This document shows, in pieces, positions 28,411-38,090 of a DNA stretch of 64,000 bases (its first letter is position 1; the number at the start of each line of letters is the position of its first letter). The stretch spans positions 558,001 through 622,000 of the forward strand of contig NZ_JABRWO010000002.1 of assembly GCF_013618625.1 (NCBI RefSeq). The letters are read 5' to 3'. The notes under the pieces were generated by a model that saw only the letters and a list, made by a program, of their open reading frames with translations, was not told where the DNA came from and did not search any database. A program made the position numbers and the translations under genes. Source of the DNA: Bremerella alba. Lineage in GTDB: Bacteria; Planctomycetota; Planctomycetia; Pirellulales; Pirellulaceae.

Positions 28411-29793
28411 CTAGATATGGTGCAGATGATCATCTTCTTCCGGCAAGACGCCTGCCATGAGACGCCCAATGGGCTCGGTCGTTTTGAATCGCATCAGCAC
28501 AATTCGCACGCTGGCCGTAATGGGGGCGGCCAACAGCATGCCAACTGGCCCCCAAAGCATCCCAAAAAATGCCAATGCCAAGAGAATTGTCGCCGGATGC
28601 AATTGCAAACCGTCTCCCATGATCTTCGGCTCGATCACGTTGCCCATCGTCAACTGGACCGCTCCTGGCAGTAAGATCGCCATGGTAATCATCAGGGCCG
28701 AGTCGAACTGCACGATCGCGATCGGGATAGGCAACAGCGTTGCGATGATCGAACCGATCGATGGTATAAAGTTCAAGCAAAACGCAATCAAACCAAACAT
28801 CGAAGCGAACTGCATCCCAATCATCGCCAGGCATCCCCAAACCATCAATCCGGTCAATGCCGAGATGAAGAACTTGGTCGCGATATACTTGCGAACATTG
28901 CGATCGATCTCGGCATAGATTCCTTTCGAGACCTTGTAGGGGTCGCGTCCTGCGAGCATGAAACCGACGAAGATCGAAGTGAGGACCGTACTGCTAAGAA
29001 CATTTAACAGGGTGATGCCGGCCTGGGTTGCCCATTGAGGTGCCAGTTGTCGAAACAGGCTTAACAGCGTACGGATCAACTGCTGTGTACGGCTGGTGGT
29101 CGTCTGCTCTTTCACCGGCGGCTCGGCCACGACGGAGACCTCTTCACCTTCAGCCGGGATCTCGCTATTGTCGTCTTCCGGCGCGGTGAGGCTGTCCGCA
29201 ATTTCTTCGGCGACCTCTTCGCTTGGGTCATCCGACGGCTCGTCCTCCATCGGCTCAGGCACCGTCTCCGGGGCGTCAACAGGCTCTTGGGGTGAAGACT
29301 GCTCGGCAGCAGGCTCCTCCAAAGGTTCGTCCGGAACGGTTGGATCAGCGGAACCGGAATCAGGCTCGTCAGGATCTTCGTCTTCTTCGGTATCCGTTCC
29401 AAAGACGCGATCGACGATCTTCGCCGCTGGCTCTACTAGACCTTCGATCCGACGTTCCAGCTTCGTCAAAAAGACCTTATCATTTACAACCGTTGTCACG
29501 TCTTGAATCACCGTACTGAACAAGAAGCTCATCAGTACCAAGACCAAAACGACCAGCAGCAACGTCAGCGAGACGGCGAAGAACTTGCTTAGTTTCAACC
29601 GGATCATCTGAAAGTCGACGATCGGGGCCACCAAGTAGTTCAAAAACAAGGCCAACGTAAACGGCACGAGTACCGCTCGGGCATACATGAGCCCGAACGA
29701 AAACGCGATGAAGGCTAGCACGAGAAGTGCGCCCGTCTGAAGCCACGATTGTTCTTCGGTAAGCTTCTTGACCGACAGTCCTTCTTGATTCAT
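28411..29793 (-). CDS. AI-2E-family (PerM) transporter with acidic insertion
   Basis: 460 residues from the ATG at 29793 (GGGGGAG upstream). Hydrophobic segments at about 20-60 and 70-100 and a C-terminal bundle of five or so from about 255 onward match the PerM/YdiK permease family, including FCLNFIPSIGSIIATLLPIP and the NVIEPKIMGDGLQLHP motif. Between them, about residues 134-232, is a very acidic Pro/Glu/Asp-rich stretch (TDTEEDEDPDEPDSG ... AEGEEVSVV) that replaces part of the usual soluble domain and is probably disordered. Members export autoinducer-2 or exchange ions with protons; the substrate here is unknown. The sulfatase gene follows on the same strand. Confidence 0.88.
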   Translation of the reverse strand: MNQEGLSVKKLTEEQSWLQTGALLVLAFIAFSFGLMYARAVLVPFTLALFLNYLVAPIVDFQMIRLKLSKFFAVSLTLLLVVLVLVLMSFLFSTVIQDVTTVVNDKVFLTKLERRIEGLVEPAAKIVDRVFGTDTEEDEDPDEPDSGSADPTVPDEPLEEPAAEQSSPQEPVDAPETVPEPMEDEPSDDPSEEVAEEIADSLTAPEDDNSEIPAEGEEVSVVAEPPVKEQTTTSRTQQLIRTLLSLFRQLAPQWATQAGITLLNVLSSTVLTSIFVGFMLAGRDPYKVSKGIYAEIDRNVRKYIATKFFISALTGLMVWGCLAMIGMQFASMFGLIAFCLNFIPSIGSIIATLLPIPIAIVQFDSALMITMAILLPGAVQLTMGNVIEPKIMGDGLQLHPATILLALAFFGMLWGPVGMLLAAPITASVRIVLMRFKTTEPIGRLMAGVLPEEDDHLHHI

Positions 29794-29885
29794 CAATTCT
29801 CCCCCTGCTTCCCAAATCTCGCCGGTATCGCGGTGTATTATCCCCGCGACCTACCCCGGCGTGCAATGGGATAGGAAGCGATGAA

Positions 29886-31751
29886 TTACTCGTTCAATTC
29901 TTTGGTCAGGTCCTTCAGCAGCCGCGGAACATAGCCACCGGTGCGTGGAGGTGCCTGTTTCGCCCCGTCCGGCAGCTTTGCCAGCACAGGTGCCAACGGC
30001 TTAGCCCGCTCGTCCATGGCATCAATCGAATTAAGCGCCAGCATAGACACGTAGACGCCGTTCTCGGTCGGATCAGCCAATTTGCCTAGAGTATCCAGTG
30101 CCAGTTTCACGTCTTCGTCATTGCCGTAACAGCCAAGCGTTTCCGCCGCGATGCAGCGCACACTGGGAGACTGGTCGTCCAGCGCCGCACGAAGCTGCGA
30201 GCGAGCTTGCTCGACCGCCGTTTCTTTCTGCATCAGAATGCCGAGGGCAGCCCAATATCGAACGGCACTTTCCTGCGAGGAAAGCTGACTGATCAATACT
30301 GGCAACCTTTCCGGATCGCGTGTCGAGGCGAGCATGGCAACGCCCATGACTAGGGTCAGGGGGTACTTTTGTCTTAACTCGAAAGGAGTAAGTTCGCCAC
30401 TTCGAGCATGAATTTCATCTTCCGGCAAGAAACCGATATCACCAATCGCCGCCTGCCATTGATACAGTACTTCCCTCAGAACCACGTGCTGCTCAGCATA
30501 TTTCGGGTCGCCGGCCAGGTTGTTCACTTCGTCCGGGTCGTTAACCAAATCATAAAGTTCTTCCGACGGCTTCTCTTCCCAAAAGTGACTCTGCGATTCG
30601 TTCAATTCCCCGGCGTCGTACATTTCCTTCCAGACCTGGGTGGTTGGTGTCTGGAACATATAGTCGATGTGCTGGCCGTAAATCTTGTGCGGCATGTAAT
30701 TCTTGATGTAGACGAACCGTCCGTCGGTCACCGATCGCACCATGTCTAACCGTTCGTCCATACGGCCACGGAAACCGAACATGTATTTCGGCGGCTTCGT
30801 TTCGTACTCGCCCATGAACGCATCCCCTTGCATCCACTCCTTCGGCTTCACACCGGCCAGACTCAGAACCGTCGGGGCTAGATCGATGAAGCTGACCAGC
30901 CGCTCGGAAGTGCCGCCCACTTCGTATTCTTTCGGAGCGAGCTGTTTGAACTTCTCGGGCACGTGAACGATCATCGGCACGTGCAAGCCGCTGTCGTACG
31001 GCCAGCGTTTGCTGCGGGGCATGCCGCTGCCGTGGTCGCCGTAATAGAAGACGATGGTGTCATCTTCCAGGCCGTCTTCCTTCAATTGGGCCAGCACTTT
31101 GCCGACCTGTTTGTCCATCTCGGTTATCTTGTCGTAGTACTGGGCCCAGTCGCGACGCACTTCTGGCGTGTCCGGGTGATACGCTGGCACGCGGACCTGG
31201 GCCGGGTCGTGCACTGGCGTGTGGGGCCGCTTACGAAGCTGGCTTTCATGGCTGGTCGTGAAGTTGAAGACCGCGAAGAACGGCTGGCCATCCTTTCGCT
31301 TCCGCCAGTGTGCTTTGCCGCCCGACTCATTCCATACGAAGCCCCGCTTAGCGAGGTTGTAATCTTCCTTCGAGTTGTTGGTGCAGTAATAGCCTGCTTC
31401 GTGCAGATAATAAGGGAACATGTGAATCCCATCCGGCAACTCGGTCTGACTTCGCATGTGCTCGCCCCCGGTCGCTGGCGGGTAGATGCCGGAAATGATG
31501 GTCGTGCGAGCAGGGGCACACACCGGTGCGTTGGACCAGGCTCGCTTGTACTTCATTCCCTTCGCCGCGATCGAATCGATATTCGGCGAGTCGGCGTAGG
31601 TGTCTCCATAGCAGCCCAGTTCCGGGCCGTTGTCTTCGCTGGTAATCCACAGAATGTTGGGGAGGTCGTTTCCGCTGTTCTCTGCAGCGGAAAGGGTGCC
31701 CGCACAGGCAAGTATCCAAGTGGCCGTGATTAGCAACAGATATCGCAGCAT
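29886..31751 (-). CDS. Exported sulfatase with C-terminal HEAT-like repeats
   Basis: 621 residues from the ATG at 31751, which begins a signal peptide (MLRYLLLITATWILACAGTLSAAE). Sulfatase marks: PNILWITSEDNGPELGCYGD (metal site), and the formylglycine motif CAPAR with Cys at about 78, the residue converted by an FGE-type enzyme. Further metal-site sequence is YYGDHGSGMPRSKRWPYD. The last 130 residues look like HEAT-type helical repeats (LPVLISQLSSQESAVRYWAALGI, SVRCIAAETLGCYG). Planctomycetes carry many such enzymes for sulfated algal polysaccharides; it resembles the heparan N-sulfatase branch. The exact substrate is not evident. Confidence 0.92.
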   Translation of the reverse strand: MLRYLLLITATWILACAGTLSAAENSGNDLPNILWITSEDNGPELGCYGDTYADSPNIDSIAAKGMKYKRAWSNAPVCAPARTTIISGIYPPATGGEHMRSQTELPDGIHMFPYYLHEAGYYCTNNSKEDYNLAKRGFVWNESGGKAHWRKRKDGQPFFAVFNFTTSHESQLRKRPHTPVHDPAQVRVPAYHPDTPEVRRDWAQYYDKITEMDKQVGKVLAQLKEDGLEDDTIVFYYGDHGSGMPRSKRWPYDSGLHVPMIVHVPEKFKQLAPKEYEVGGTSERLVSFIDLAPTVLSLAGVKPKEWMQGDAFMGEYETKPPKYMFGFRGRMDERLDMVRSVTDGRFVYIKNYMPHKIYGQHIDYMFQTPTTQVWKEMYDAGELNESQSHFWEEKPSEELYDLVNDPDEVNNLAGDPKYAEQHVVLREVLYQWQAAIGDIGFLPEDEIHARSGELTPFELRQKYPLTLVMGVAMLASTRDPERLPVLISQLSSQESAVRYWAALGILMQKETAVEQARSQLRAALDDQSPSVRCIAAETLGCYGNDEDVKLALDTLGKLADPTENGVYVSMLALNSIDAMDERAKPLAPVLAKLPDGAKQAPPRTGGYVPRLLKDLTKELNE

Positions 31752-31946
31752 GAGGAAATCTCTTAATGAAGTGGGGTTGGGGCTGGCAGTAAAGAGAGGT
31801 CTATATGATTTGAGAACTTCTAGTTTACCTCTTCCAGCAGGCTTTGTCATTTTTCGCGAATCACGAAATTTCCTTGTTGAATCCAGCACGTTTCATAACA
31901 ATGGGGGCCCGACTCCCGTTTTTCAACCTCTTGCCCAATCGCCGTG

Positions 31947-32849
31947 ATGCCCCAGCCAGCCTACCCGATCATCGACACGCACCAGCACCTATGGGACCCG
32001 AAACGATTGAGCCTGCCTTGGCTGAAAGGTGCCGGTCCACATCTCAATAAACGGAACGCCATCGAGGAGTACACCGCGGCGGTCGAGGGCCTGCCGATTG
32101 CCTCGGCGATCTATATGGAGGTCAACGCGGCCCCCGATCACAAGCTGCAGGAAGCCCAACAGGTTCGCCAGTTGATTGAATCGGGCAGGCATGTCACCAC
32201 AGCGGCGATCCTCTCAGCCGACCCAGGCCTGGAAAACTTCCGCGACTTCGTCGACCCATTTCAAATGCAATCTTGGGTGAAAGGTTATCGCCAGGTGCTG
32301 CACGGCGGTTCGGCACCCAAGGGCTACTGCCTAAAGGCCCGCTTCATCAACAACTGCCGTCATCTTGGCTCAACCGGTAAGACGTTCGATCTTTGCCCGC
32401 GACCGGCTGAGCTGAAGGACGCCGCTCGCTTGGCCGACGCTTGTCCCGATACCCGCTTCGTGCTGGATCATTGCGGCAATGTCGACCCGAAGGCATTTTT
32501 CGCCTCCAATGATTCTCGGCGTGGGTCGGCCCCGCCTAATGCTGCTCGCTGGAAAGAAGATATGACCGAACTGGCCAGGCATCCCAATGTCTTCTGCAAG
32601 ATATCCGGCATCATCGCTCGCGTGCCAAAACAGTGGACGCCAGACGATCTTCGCCCGGTCGTTCAGCACTGCGTCGAAGCGTTTGGGGATGGCCGCGTGG
32701 TTTTTGGTACCGATTGGCCGGTCTGCAACGCAGGCGGCACGGCCCGGCAGTGGATCGAAGCGTTGCAGCAGATCACGTCCGACTGGTCTCCGGAAGCTCA
32801 ACAGCGACTGTGGAGCAAAAACGCCGAAACCATTTATAACCTTGCTTAG
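31947..32849 (+). CDS. Amidohydrolase-family TIM-barrel hydrolase (fuconolactonase-like)
   Basis: 300 residues from the ATG at 31947 (a GTG directly before it is possible). Metal-site motif IIDTHQHLWDPKRLSLPWL near the N-terminus, RFVLDHCGN in the middle, VFCKISGII and FGTDWPVCN near the C-terminus are typical of the COG3618 group (lactonases such as L-fucono-1,5-lactonase and 2-pyrone-4,6-dicarboxylate lactonase). No signal peptide, so cytoplasmic. It is divergent from the sulfatase, with 195 bases between, and may act on a sugar lactone from polysaccharide breakdown; that link is inference. Confidence 0.88.
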   Translation: MPQPAYPIIDTHQHLWDPKRLSLPWLKGAGPHLNKRNAIEEYTAAVEGLPIASAIYMEVNAAPDHKLQEAQQVRQLIESGRHVTTAAILSADPGLENFRDFVDPFQMQSWVKGYRQVLHGGSAPKGYCLKARFINNCRHLGSTGKTFDLCPRPAELKDAARLADACPDTRFVLDHCGNVDPKAFFASNDSRRGSAPPNAARWKEDMTELARHPNVFCKISGIIARVPKQWTPDDLRPVVQHCVEAFGDGRVVFGTDWPVCNAGGTARQWIEALQQITSDWSPEAQQRLWSKNAETIYNLA

Positions 32850-32870
32850 CTCATGACTCCCCTTTAATAG

Positions 32871-32907
32871 AGCAAGGGCACTCCGATTCACGAAGTGCCC
32901 TTGCTGT
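32871..32907. terminator. Two-way terminator between converging genes
   Basis: AGCAAGGGCACT pairs perfectly with AGTGCCCTTGCT (12 bp, 11-base loop), between the amidohydrolase gene and the exoprotein gene. Confidence 0.75.
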
Positions 32908-32954
32908 TCAGGTAAATTGGTCACTGCTACGGAGCAGCAACTGGAAAACGACGA

Positions 32955-35900
32955 CTACGCGATTTCGCAAGGATTGAAGAGATCGTCGACCTCTTGATCG
33001 TCCTCAGCAATCACATCGATGCCCTCCCCTTCCGGCTGACCATCCACACCGCTGACGGCTGCGGCCGAGACCGCGATCAGGATGCTATCGGCATCGGCCT
33101 TGGCACCACCGAAACCGGTATTGCCCAGGTCGTCGGTCACGATCGTCAGGGTGGCATTACCCTCGAAGGCCGAATCTGGTGTGTAAACCAGGCCGGTCAA
33201 CAACGAGTTGATCTGATCGATCGAGCCGAGCAGCTTATGACGGTCGCTCTCGAAACCGTTGGAAAGGGTCAGCATGCCGCTATCGACACTAATGGTCACT
33301 TCGACCATCGCATCGGCAGCGTCAGGATCGGAAACCGAGATGGCGTTACCGTTGGCTTCGTCGAACACAATCGGCGTAGCCGAGTCAGTCGATTGTTCGC
33401 CTGGTACCGAATTGATCGGTGCCGCGTTCTCGTTATCCACGCCGCTTGGAGCCGAAACGGTGATCGTTACGGTCGCGTCGGCAGTCAAACCCAATGCATC
33501 GGAAACGGTATACCCGAACTCAACGGTGGCCGGTTCGACCAGGTCTTCAAACTCACCGTTAGGATCGAAGGTCATGCTTCCATCCGCATTGAGCGTCAGC
33601 ATGCCGCCACCTTCCAGTGCGACCGGCTGACCAACATTCGCAGCGTCACCATCAACCGCCGAAACAGTCATCGTGTCGCCGTTATCGACGTCGCTATCGT
33701 TCCCCAGAACGCCAGCAACTGTCAGCGTCAGAGCCGTATCCGACTCAGTCGCGAACGCATCGTCTTCCGCAACCGGAGCGTCGTTGACACCGGTAATGGT
33801 GATCTCGACGTCTGCCGAGGCCGTACCCTCCGCCGAATCGGTGGTGGTGTACGAAACGGTTTCCGTTGCCGACTCACCATCGGCCAAAGCGTCGTAGTTG
33901 CCAACCGGATCGAAGCTCAGGCTACCATCGGCATTGATAGTAATCGTTGCTCCGGAAGCAAGTTCGACAGGCGAACCAACGTTGGCGGCATCGCCGTTGA
34001 CATCAGAAACGACCAGCCCTTCACCGGTGTCGTTCAAAAGGAGGCCAGCGGCTTCCACGTCCAGCGGTGTAATGGCATCGGTGGCGAAGCTATCCGCTTC
34101 GGCAGTCGGGCCAGCAACCACTGCATTGACAGTCAATACGAACGATTCGGTCGTCGTTTCTTCGCCATCGCTCACGCTGATGGTGATATTGGCAGTACCG
34201 GTTACGCCAGCCAGCGGTGTGACGATCAAGGTCTTATCGGCACCGTCACCGGCGACAATAATTCCAGCGGCGTCCACCAAAGCTGGGTTGTCCGATTCAA
34301 CACTCACGACCAAGTCTTCAACCGCCGACTCAGCATCGGAAACGGAAAACGCGAGGGGCGCAGTCGCCGAGTCCTGGTCGATCACCTGGTCCTCCACCGC
34401 ACTGATCGTCGGGGCAGTGTTCTCCCCCACGAGTTCGGTCACCGTCAGCACGAACGATTCAGTCGTCGTCTCTTCACCGTCGCTCACGCTAATGGTGATA
34501 TTGGCCGTACCGGTTACGCCAGCCAGCGGTGTGACGATCAAGGTCTTATCGGCACCGTCACCGGCGACAATAATTCCAGCGGCGTCCACCAAAGCTGGGT
34601 TGTCCGATTCGACACTCACAACCAGGTCTTCAACTGCCGATTCCGCATCACCCACGGTGAAGGCCAGAGGATCGGTAGCTGAGTCTTGGTCGATCGCTTG
34701 GTCTTCCACCGCCGACACAGTAGGAGCCGTGTTGCCAGCGACCACTTCGTTGACGGTCAAGACGAACGATTCAGTCGTCGTCTCTTCACCGTCGCTCACG
34801 CTAATGGTGATATTGGCCGTACCGGTTACGCCAGCCAGCGGTGTGACGATCAAGGTCTTATCGGCACCGTCACCGGCGACAATGATCCCAGCGGCGTCGA
34901 CCAAAGCTGGGTTGTCCGATTCGACACTCACAACCAGGTCTTCTACTGCCGACTCGGCGTCACCCACGGTGAAGGCCAAAGGATCGGTGGCTGAGTCTTG
35001 ATCGATGGCCAGATCTTCGACCGGCGAGATAGTTGGCGGTGTATTCTCGGCAACAACTTCGTTCACCGTCAGGAGGAACGACTCGGTGATGGTTTCTTCG
35101 CCATCGGTCACACTGATGGTGATGTTGGCCGAACCTGTCATACCGGCCAGCGGTGTGACGACCAACTCGCGATCCGTACCCTCTCCGGTCATAACCAGAC
35201 TAGCCGCATCAACTAACGCTTCGTTGTCCGATTCGACCGAGACCGTCAAATCTTCCGGAGCCGTTTCGGCATCACCGACGGTGAAAGCCAACGGATCGGT
35301 GGCGGTATCTTGATCGATCGACTGATCTTCGATCGGGCTAATGGTTGGTGCCGTATTGGCGGCTTCAGAAACGGTCAGCGTGAAGTACTGGGCATCGGCC
35401 AGGCCATACTGATCGACCGCGAGAATACGAATGGTGTACTCGCCAGGATCGACATCTTCGCCGGGGGCGATGGAAAGCGTCGCTTCCCTTGAACCAGCTT
35501 CCTGCGTGAGCGTGACATACTCCGGCGTCTCGACGTCGAGCAGCATGTAAATCTCGTCGCTGTCGTTCTTGTCGGTAGCTGAAATCACGAACTCTTCGAC
35601 CTGACCAATCTCGAGAGCCTGATCAGCAATCGGTAGCAGATCTGGAGCATGATTCACAGCGATGGTGCTAGTCGCCACGGCGCTGTCATACTCGCCGTCG
35701 CTGACGGTGATCTCCACCAAACGCGAGGCCGGATCGGCATCCGCATTGGTGTTGTTGTAGGTCAGCGTTTTAAGGACGTTGGCGTAGTTCTCGGCGGTGT
35801 CTTCACCCGACAAGATGATCGAGCCATCGGCGTATTCAACACTGATACTGGTACCTTCCACGTCGATGGAAAGCGATTCGTCGGCGCCGTCCATTGGGTT

Positions 35901-36440
35901 GGTCAGGGTGACCTTGGCCGACTGCAGCATGTCGTCGTTTTCGTCAGATACTGTCAAGTCGCTATCGACGACACTGACCGATCCGTGCCCCACTTGGAAG
36001 ACCGCATCGAAGTCGATGCCCTCTTGGTCTTCACCATTGAGGTCGACAACCGGGCGACCGACACGCACGTCGATCATCAATTCTTCGACATCAGCGCTGG
36101 AAGGCTTGCCGTTTTCGACGGCAATGATCTTCACGCTATAAAGACCTTCTTGCTCGGCAGTGGGGGACCACTGAAAATCGCCTGAGAATGTCATGGACAT
36201 TCCCTCAGGCCGCTCTTCACCATCCGGGTCGAGCTGATACATGACCGTCCTTGGCCCATCTTCCCCTTCGCTGACCGTAGCACCAAGTTCACCGAGGTTA
36301 AAGCTCAGTGACTCTCCGGCGAACACGGTCTGCGCGGGAACCGCTGACAAATCCAAGTCCAGCGGAGTTCCACTCAACATGCTGCGATCTTCCAGTTGTT
36401 CCCCGAGAGAAATTTGAAACTTGGGGCGTTTGAACCGCAT
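32955..36440 (-). CDS. Giant cadherin/VCBS-like repeat exoprotein with planctomycete LEPR-type N-terminus
   Basis: 1161 residues, pI very acidic. The N-terminus ISLGEQLEDRSMLSG is the motif (LEPR/LEDR-x-LLS) found at the start of planctomycete surface proteins in place of an ordinary signal peptide. Immunoglobulin-like modules follow: YSVKIIAVENG and YTIRILAVDQYGLADAQYFTLTV are cadherin-like; four nearly identical 104-residue modules lie at about 364-779; then VCBS/cadherin-tandem modules (GVLGNDSDVDNGDTMTVSAVDG). The protein ends in an acidic tail (IDVIAEDDQEVDDLF) without a visible anchor or dockerin. The ATG follows GGAGATTCTCA. The likely role is adhesion or cell-surface structure. Acidic residues suggest calcium binding. 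Confidence 0.9.
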   Translation of the reverse strand: MRFKRPKFQISLGEQLEDRSMLSGTPLDLDLSAVPAQTVFAGESLSFNLGELGATVSEGEDGPRTVMYQLDPDGEERPEGMSMTFSGDFQWSPTAEQEGLYSVKIIAVENGKPSSADVEELMIDVRVGRPVVDLNGEDQEGIDFDAVFQVGHGSVSVVDSDLTVSDENDDMLQSAKVTLTNPMDGADESLSIDVEGTSISVEYADGSIILSGEDTAENYANVLKTLTYNNTNADADPASRLVEITVSDGEYDSAVATSTIAVNHAPDLLPIADQALEIGQVEEFVISATDKNDSDEIYMLLDVETPEYVTLTQEAGSREATLSIAPGEDVDPGEYTIRILAVDQYGLADAQYFTLTVSEAANTAPTISPIEDQSIDQDTATDPLAFTVGDAETAPEDLTVSVESDNEALVDAASLVMTGEGTDRELVVTPLAGMTGSANITISVTDGEETITESFLLTVNEVVAENTPPTISPVEDLAIDQDSATDPLAFTVGDAESAVEDLVVSVESDNPALVDAAGIIVAGDGADKTLIVTPLAGVTGTANITISVSDGEETTTESFVLTVNEVVAGNTAPTVSAVEDQAIDQDSATDPLAFTVGDAESAVEDLVVSVESDNPALVDAAGIIVAGDGADKTLIVTPLAGVTGTANITISVSDGEETTTESFVLTVTELVGENTAPTISAVEDQVIDQDSATAPLAFSVSDAESAVEDLVVSVESDNPALVDAAGIIVAGDGADKTLIVTPLAGVTGTANITISVSDGEETTTESFVLTVNAVVAGPTAEADSFATDAITPLDVEAAGLLLNDTGEGLVVSDVNGDAANVGSPVELASGATITINADGSLSFDPVGNYDALADGESATETVSYTTTDSAEGTASADVEITITGVNDAPVAEDDAFATESDTALTLTVAGVLGNDSDVDNGDTMTVSAVDGDAANVGQPVALEGGGMLTLNADGSMTFDPNGEFEDLVEPATVEFGYTVSDALGLTADATVTITVSAPSGVDNENAAPINSVPGEQSTDSATPIVFDEANGNAISVSDPDAADAMVEVTISVDSGMLTLSNGFESDRHKLLGSIDQINSLLTGLVYTPDSAFEGNATLTIVTDDLGNTGFGGAKADADSILIAVSAAAVSGVDGQPEGEGIDVIAEDDQEVDDLFNPCEIA
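34104..35351 (-). repeat. Four tandem 312-bp coding repeats
   Basis: Four successive 312-bp units (about 34104-34415, 34416-34727, 34728-35039, 35040-35351) encode 104-residue modules beginning APTISAVEDQ. The first three by coordinate are almost identical even at DNA level over long stretches (for example the segment coding for DLVVSVESDNPALVDAAG); the fourth is more diverged. This indicates recent duplication or gene conversion. Confidence 0.9.
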
Positions 36441-36568
36441 TGAGAATCTCCGTTTTTAGATGGGCAATCATTTCGACCACGCTCCCATGCGCAGCCGGTT
36501 CGAGTGGCATTGTGCGTCCGACTTGAGGAAGTTCCATGGCCTGAAAAGTTTTTCTGGAACTTTCACCA

Positions 36569-36672
36569 CCGATAGCGTTATCAAAGCTGCGGCAATAATT
36601 GCCGAGTTATCGTTACGCGTCGATGCGTCTGGGGGTAACGCATCGGCAGCAACTTTTTGTTCACGCTATCGG
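36569..36672. other. Palindrome-rich, possibly multi-branched structured region
   Basis: The 768-base gap 36441-37208 has no supported gene. Inside it, CCGATAGCGT (36569-36578) pairs perfectly with ACGCTATCGG (36663-36672). Nested within are GCTGC/GCAGC, GGCAA/TTGCC (around 36591-36603) and CGATGCGT/ACGCATCG (36621-36645), the last followed by AACTTTTTG. Together these could fold into a closed multi-branched RNA or serve as protein sites. The 12-mer ACGCGTCGATGC occurs here and again near 36778. Nothing clear is seen in 36800-37208. Confidence 0.45.
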
Positions 36673-37208
36673 CAAAGAATTCTGATGTGACGTAAGTCCA
36701 ACGCCGAGCACACTCTTGAATAGTTTTCACGCAGTTTATCAACACGTCGCTATCTATTGCTTATCAACGCGAGGGCACGCGTCGATGCATGCAGGTAGCA
36801 TTAAGAAAATCTTCGCAATTAGGCTCAAGTTTGAATTGGACACTCCAACTGTCCAGTGATAGCAGGCTATCCGATGGCTATGCGGCAAGTACTAACCGGG
36901 TGGAAATGGCTTTAACCTGGGGTATTCGGGGTGTGTAACTTCCGTGTGAAGAGTTTCTTTTTCTACGAAGAACTATTCCCGTTGGGTGCGAGCAGAGCAG
37001 CGTATCGCACTATGAACGAACCTATTCGTCTGGTTACCAAGTGGAGACCGTATCTGGCGCGATACGTTCCGCCTTGCCTCACTTCTCGCCCCCTACGAAC
37101 ACCGCCTGCTAAGGAGAAGGGACGTGAACGCGAGGGGAGCTGTCCGTGACATGAAGGCCCGCGTTCTTAGGCTGGCCCGGGCACATAGCTTTTCAGAGGG
37201 AAGGCACG

Positions 37209-38018
37209 TTAAGACTCGTGCTTCAAGACGCCGCCGATGATATTTTTGTCGAAGTAGTTAATGCTCATGCCGGCGTCGACGGCGATGTTTTGGGCCTGGA
37301 TGCCGCTCGAGCGAGGACTCAACAAGAAGACCGCCACGTCGGCTGCTTCCTGGGTGGTGACGGCACTCTTACGAGGAATGACCTGTTCTGCATACAGATA
37401 CGCATCGACATAGCCGGGAATACCAGCCGAGGCCGATGTCTTCAACAGGCTTGGCCCCACAGCGTTGAACCGCACGCGGGAAAAGCTACTGAAGCTTTTA
37501 GTCAAAAACGCAAGAGATGAGTCGAGGGCCGCTTTGATGGGGGCCATGAAGCCGTAGTTCTCGCTGGCCATGGTGGTTGTTGAGATCGAAATCGTCACCA
37601 CCGATGCGTCTTCGTCGAACACGTCTTTCAGCGCGTTGGAAAGCTTAACCAGCGAGAAGCACGAGATGTCGACCGCTTGCAGGAACTGGGCCTTGGTCGT
37701 TTCGTGGAACGGCTTCATTCCTTCCGAGTAGTCGGCGAAAGCCATCGAATGGACCAGGCCATGAATCTTGTGGCCTGCGGCGGTAAGGTCATCGCGTAGC
37801 TTGTCGATCTGCTCTTGGAATTCGACATCACAGACCAAAACCTGGCGATCGGCGAGCAATTTAGCTGTCGACTCTTTTCGGGCTTCGCTGCGAACGACAT
37901 AGATAACCTTCGCTCCGGCCTCTTCCAACGTCTTGGCGATATGCCAGGCTACGCTTTTACGGTTAGCGACGCCAGTGACGACAATGTTCTTGCCGGCAAG
38001 TTTGAGAAAGTCGGTCAC
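37209..38018 (-). CDS. fabI: Enoyl-ACP reductase, FabI-like
   Basis: 269 residues from a GTG at 38018, preceded by AGGTAGG. It is a short-chain dehydrogenase of the FabI type: cofactor site [30 protein letters not shown], and the FabI-spaced catalytic pair Tyr-x6-Lys in [14 protein letters not shown]. By family it reduces trans-2-enoyl-ACP with NAD(P)H. It is the last gene of a run with a FabZ-like dehydratase, two phytoene-desaturase-like proteins, an acyl carrier protein, a ketosynthase and Ole genes, so it may serve that special pathway rather than general fatty-acid synthesis. Confidence 0.85.
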   Translation of the reverse strand: MTDFLKLAGKNIVVTGVANRKSVAWHIAKTLEEAGAKVIYVVRSEARKESTAKLLADRQVLVCDVEFQEQIDKLRDDLTAAGHKIHGLVHSMAFADYSEGMKPFHETTKAQFLQAVDISCFSLVKLSNALKDVFDEDASVVTISISTTTMASENYGFMAPIKAALDSSLAFLTKSFSSFSRVRFNAVGPSLLKTSASAGIPGYVDAYLYAEQVIPRKSAVTTQEAADVAVFLLSPRSSGIQAQNIAVDAGMSINYFDKNIIGGVLKHES

Positions 38019-38090
38019 GTCGAAAACCTACCTATTTTCTGATATGGGGTACCACAGCGTTCTCGCTCTGCCTCGTCGGCATAGCAGAGC

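Noticed and set aside
33898-35001. Long plus-strand open frames opposite the repeat exoprotein (also 32994-34682)
   Set aside because: They are mirror frames of the repetitive minus-strand gene, with composition fixed by its codon usage and no ribosome site or family match.
36931-37149. Small plus-strand frame in the long intergenic gap
   Set aside because: No ribosome site, no family resemblance and a composition unlike the neighbouring proteins.
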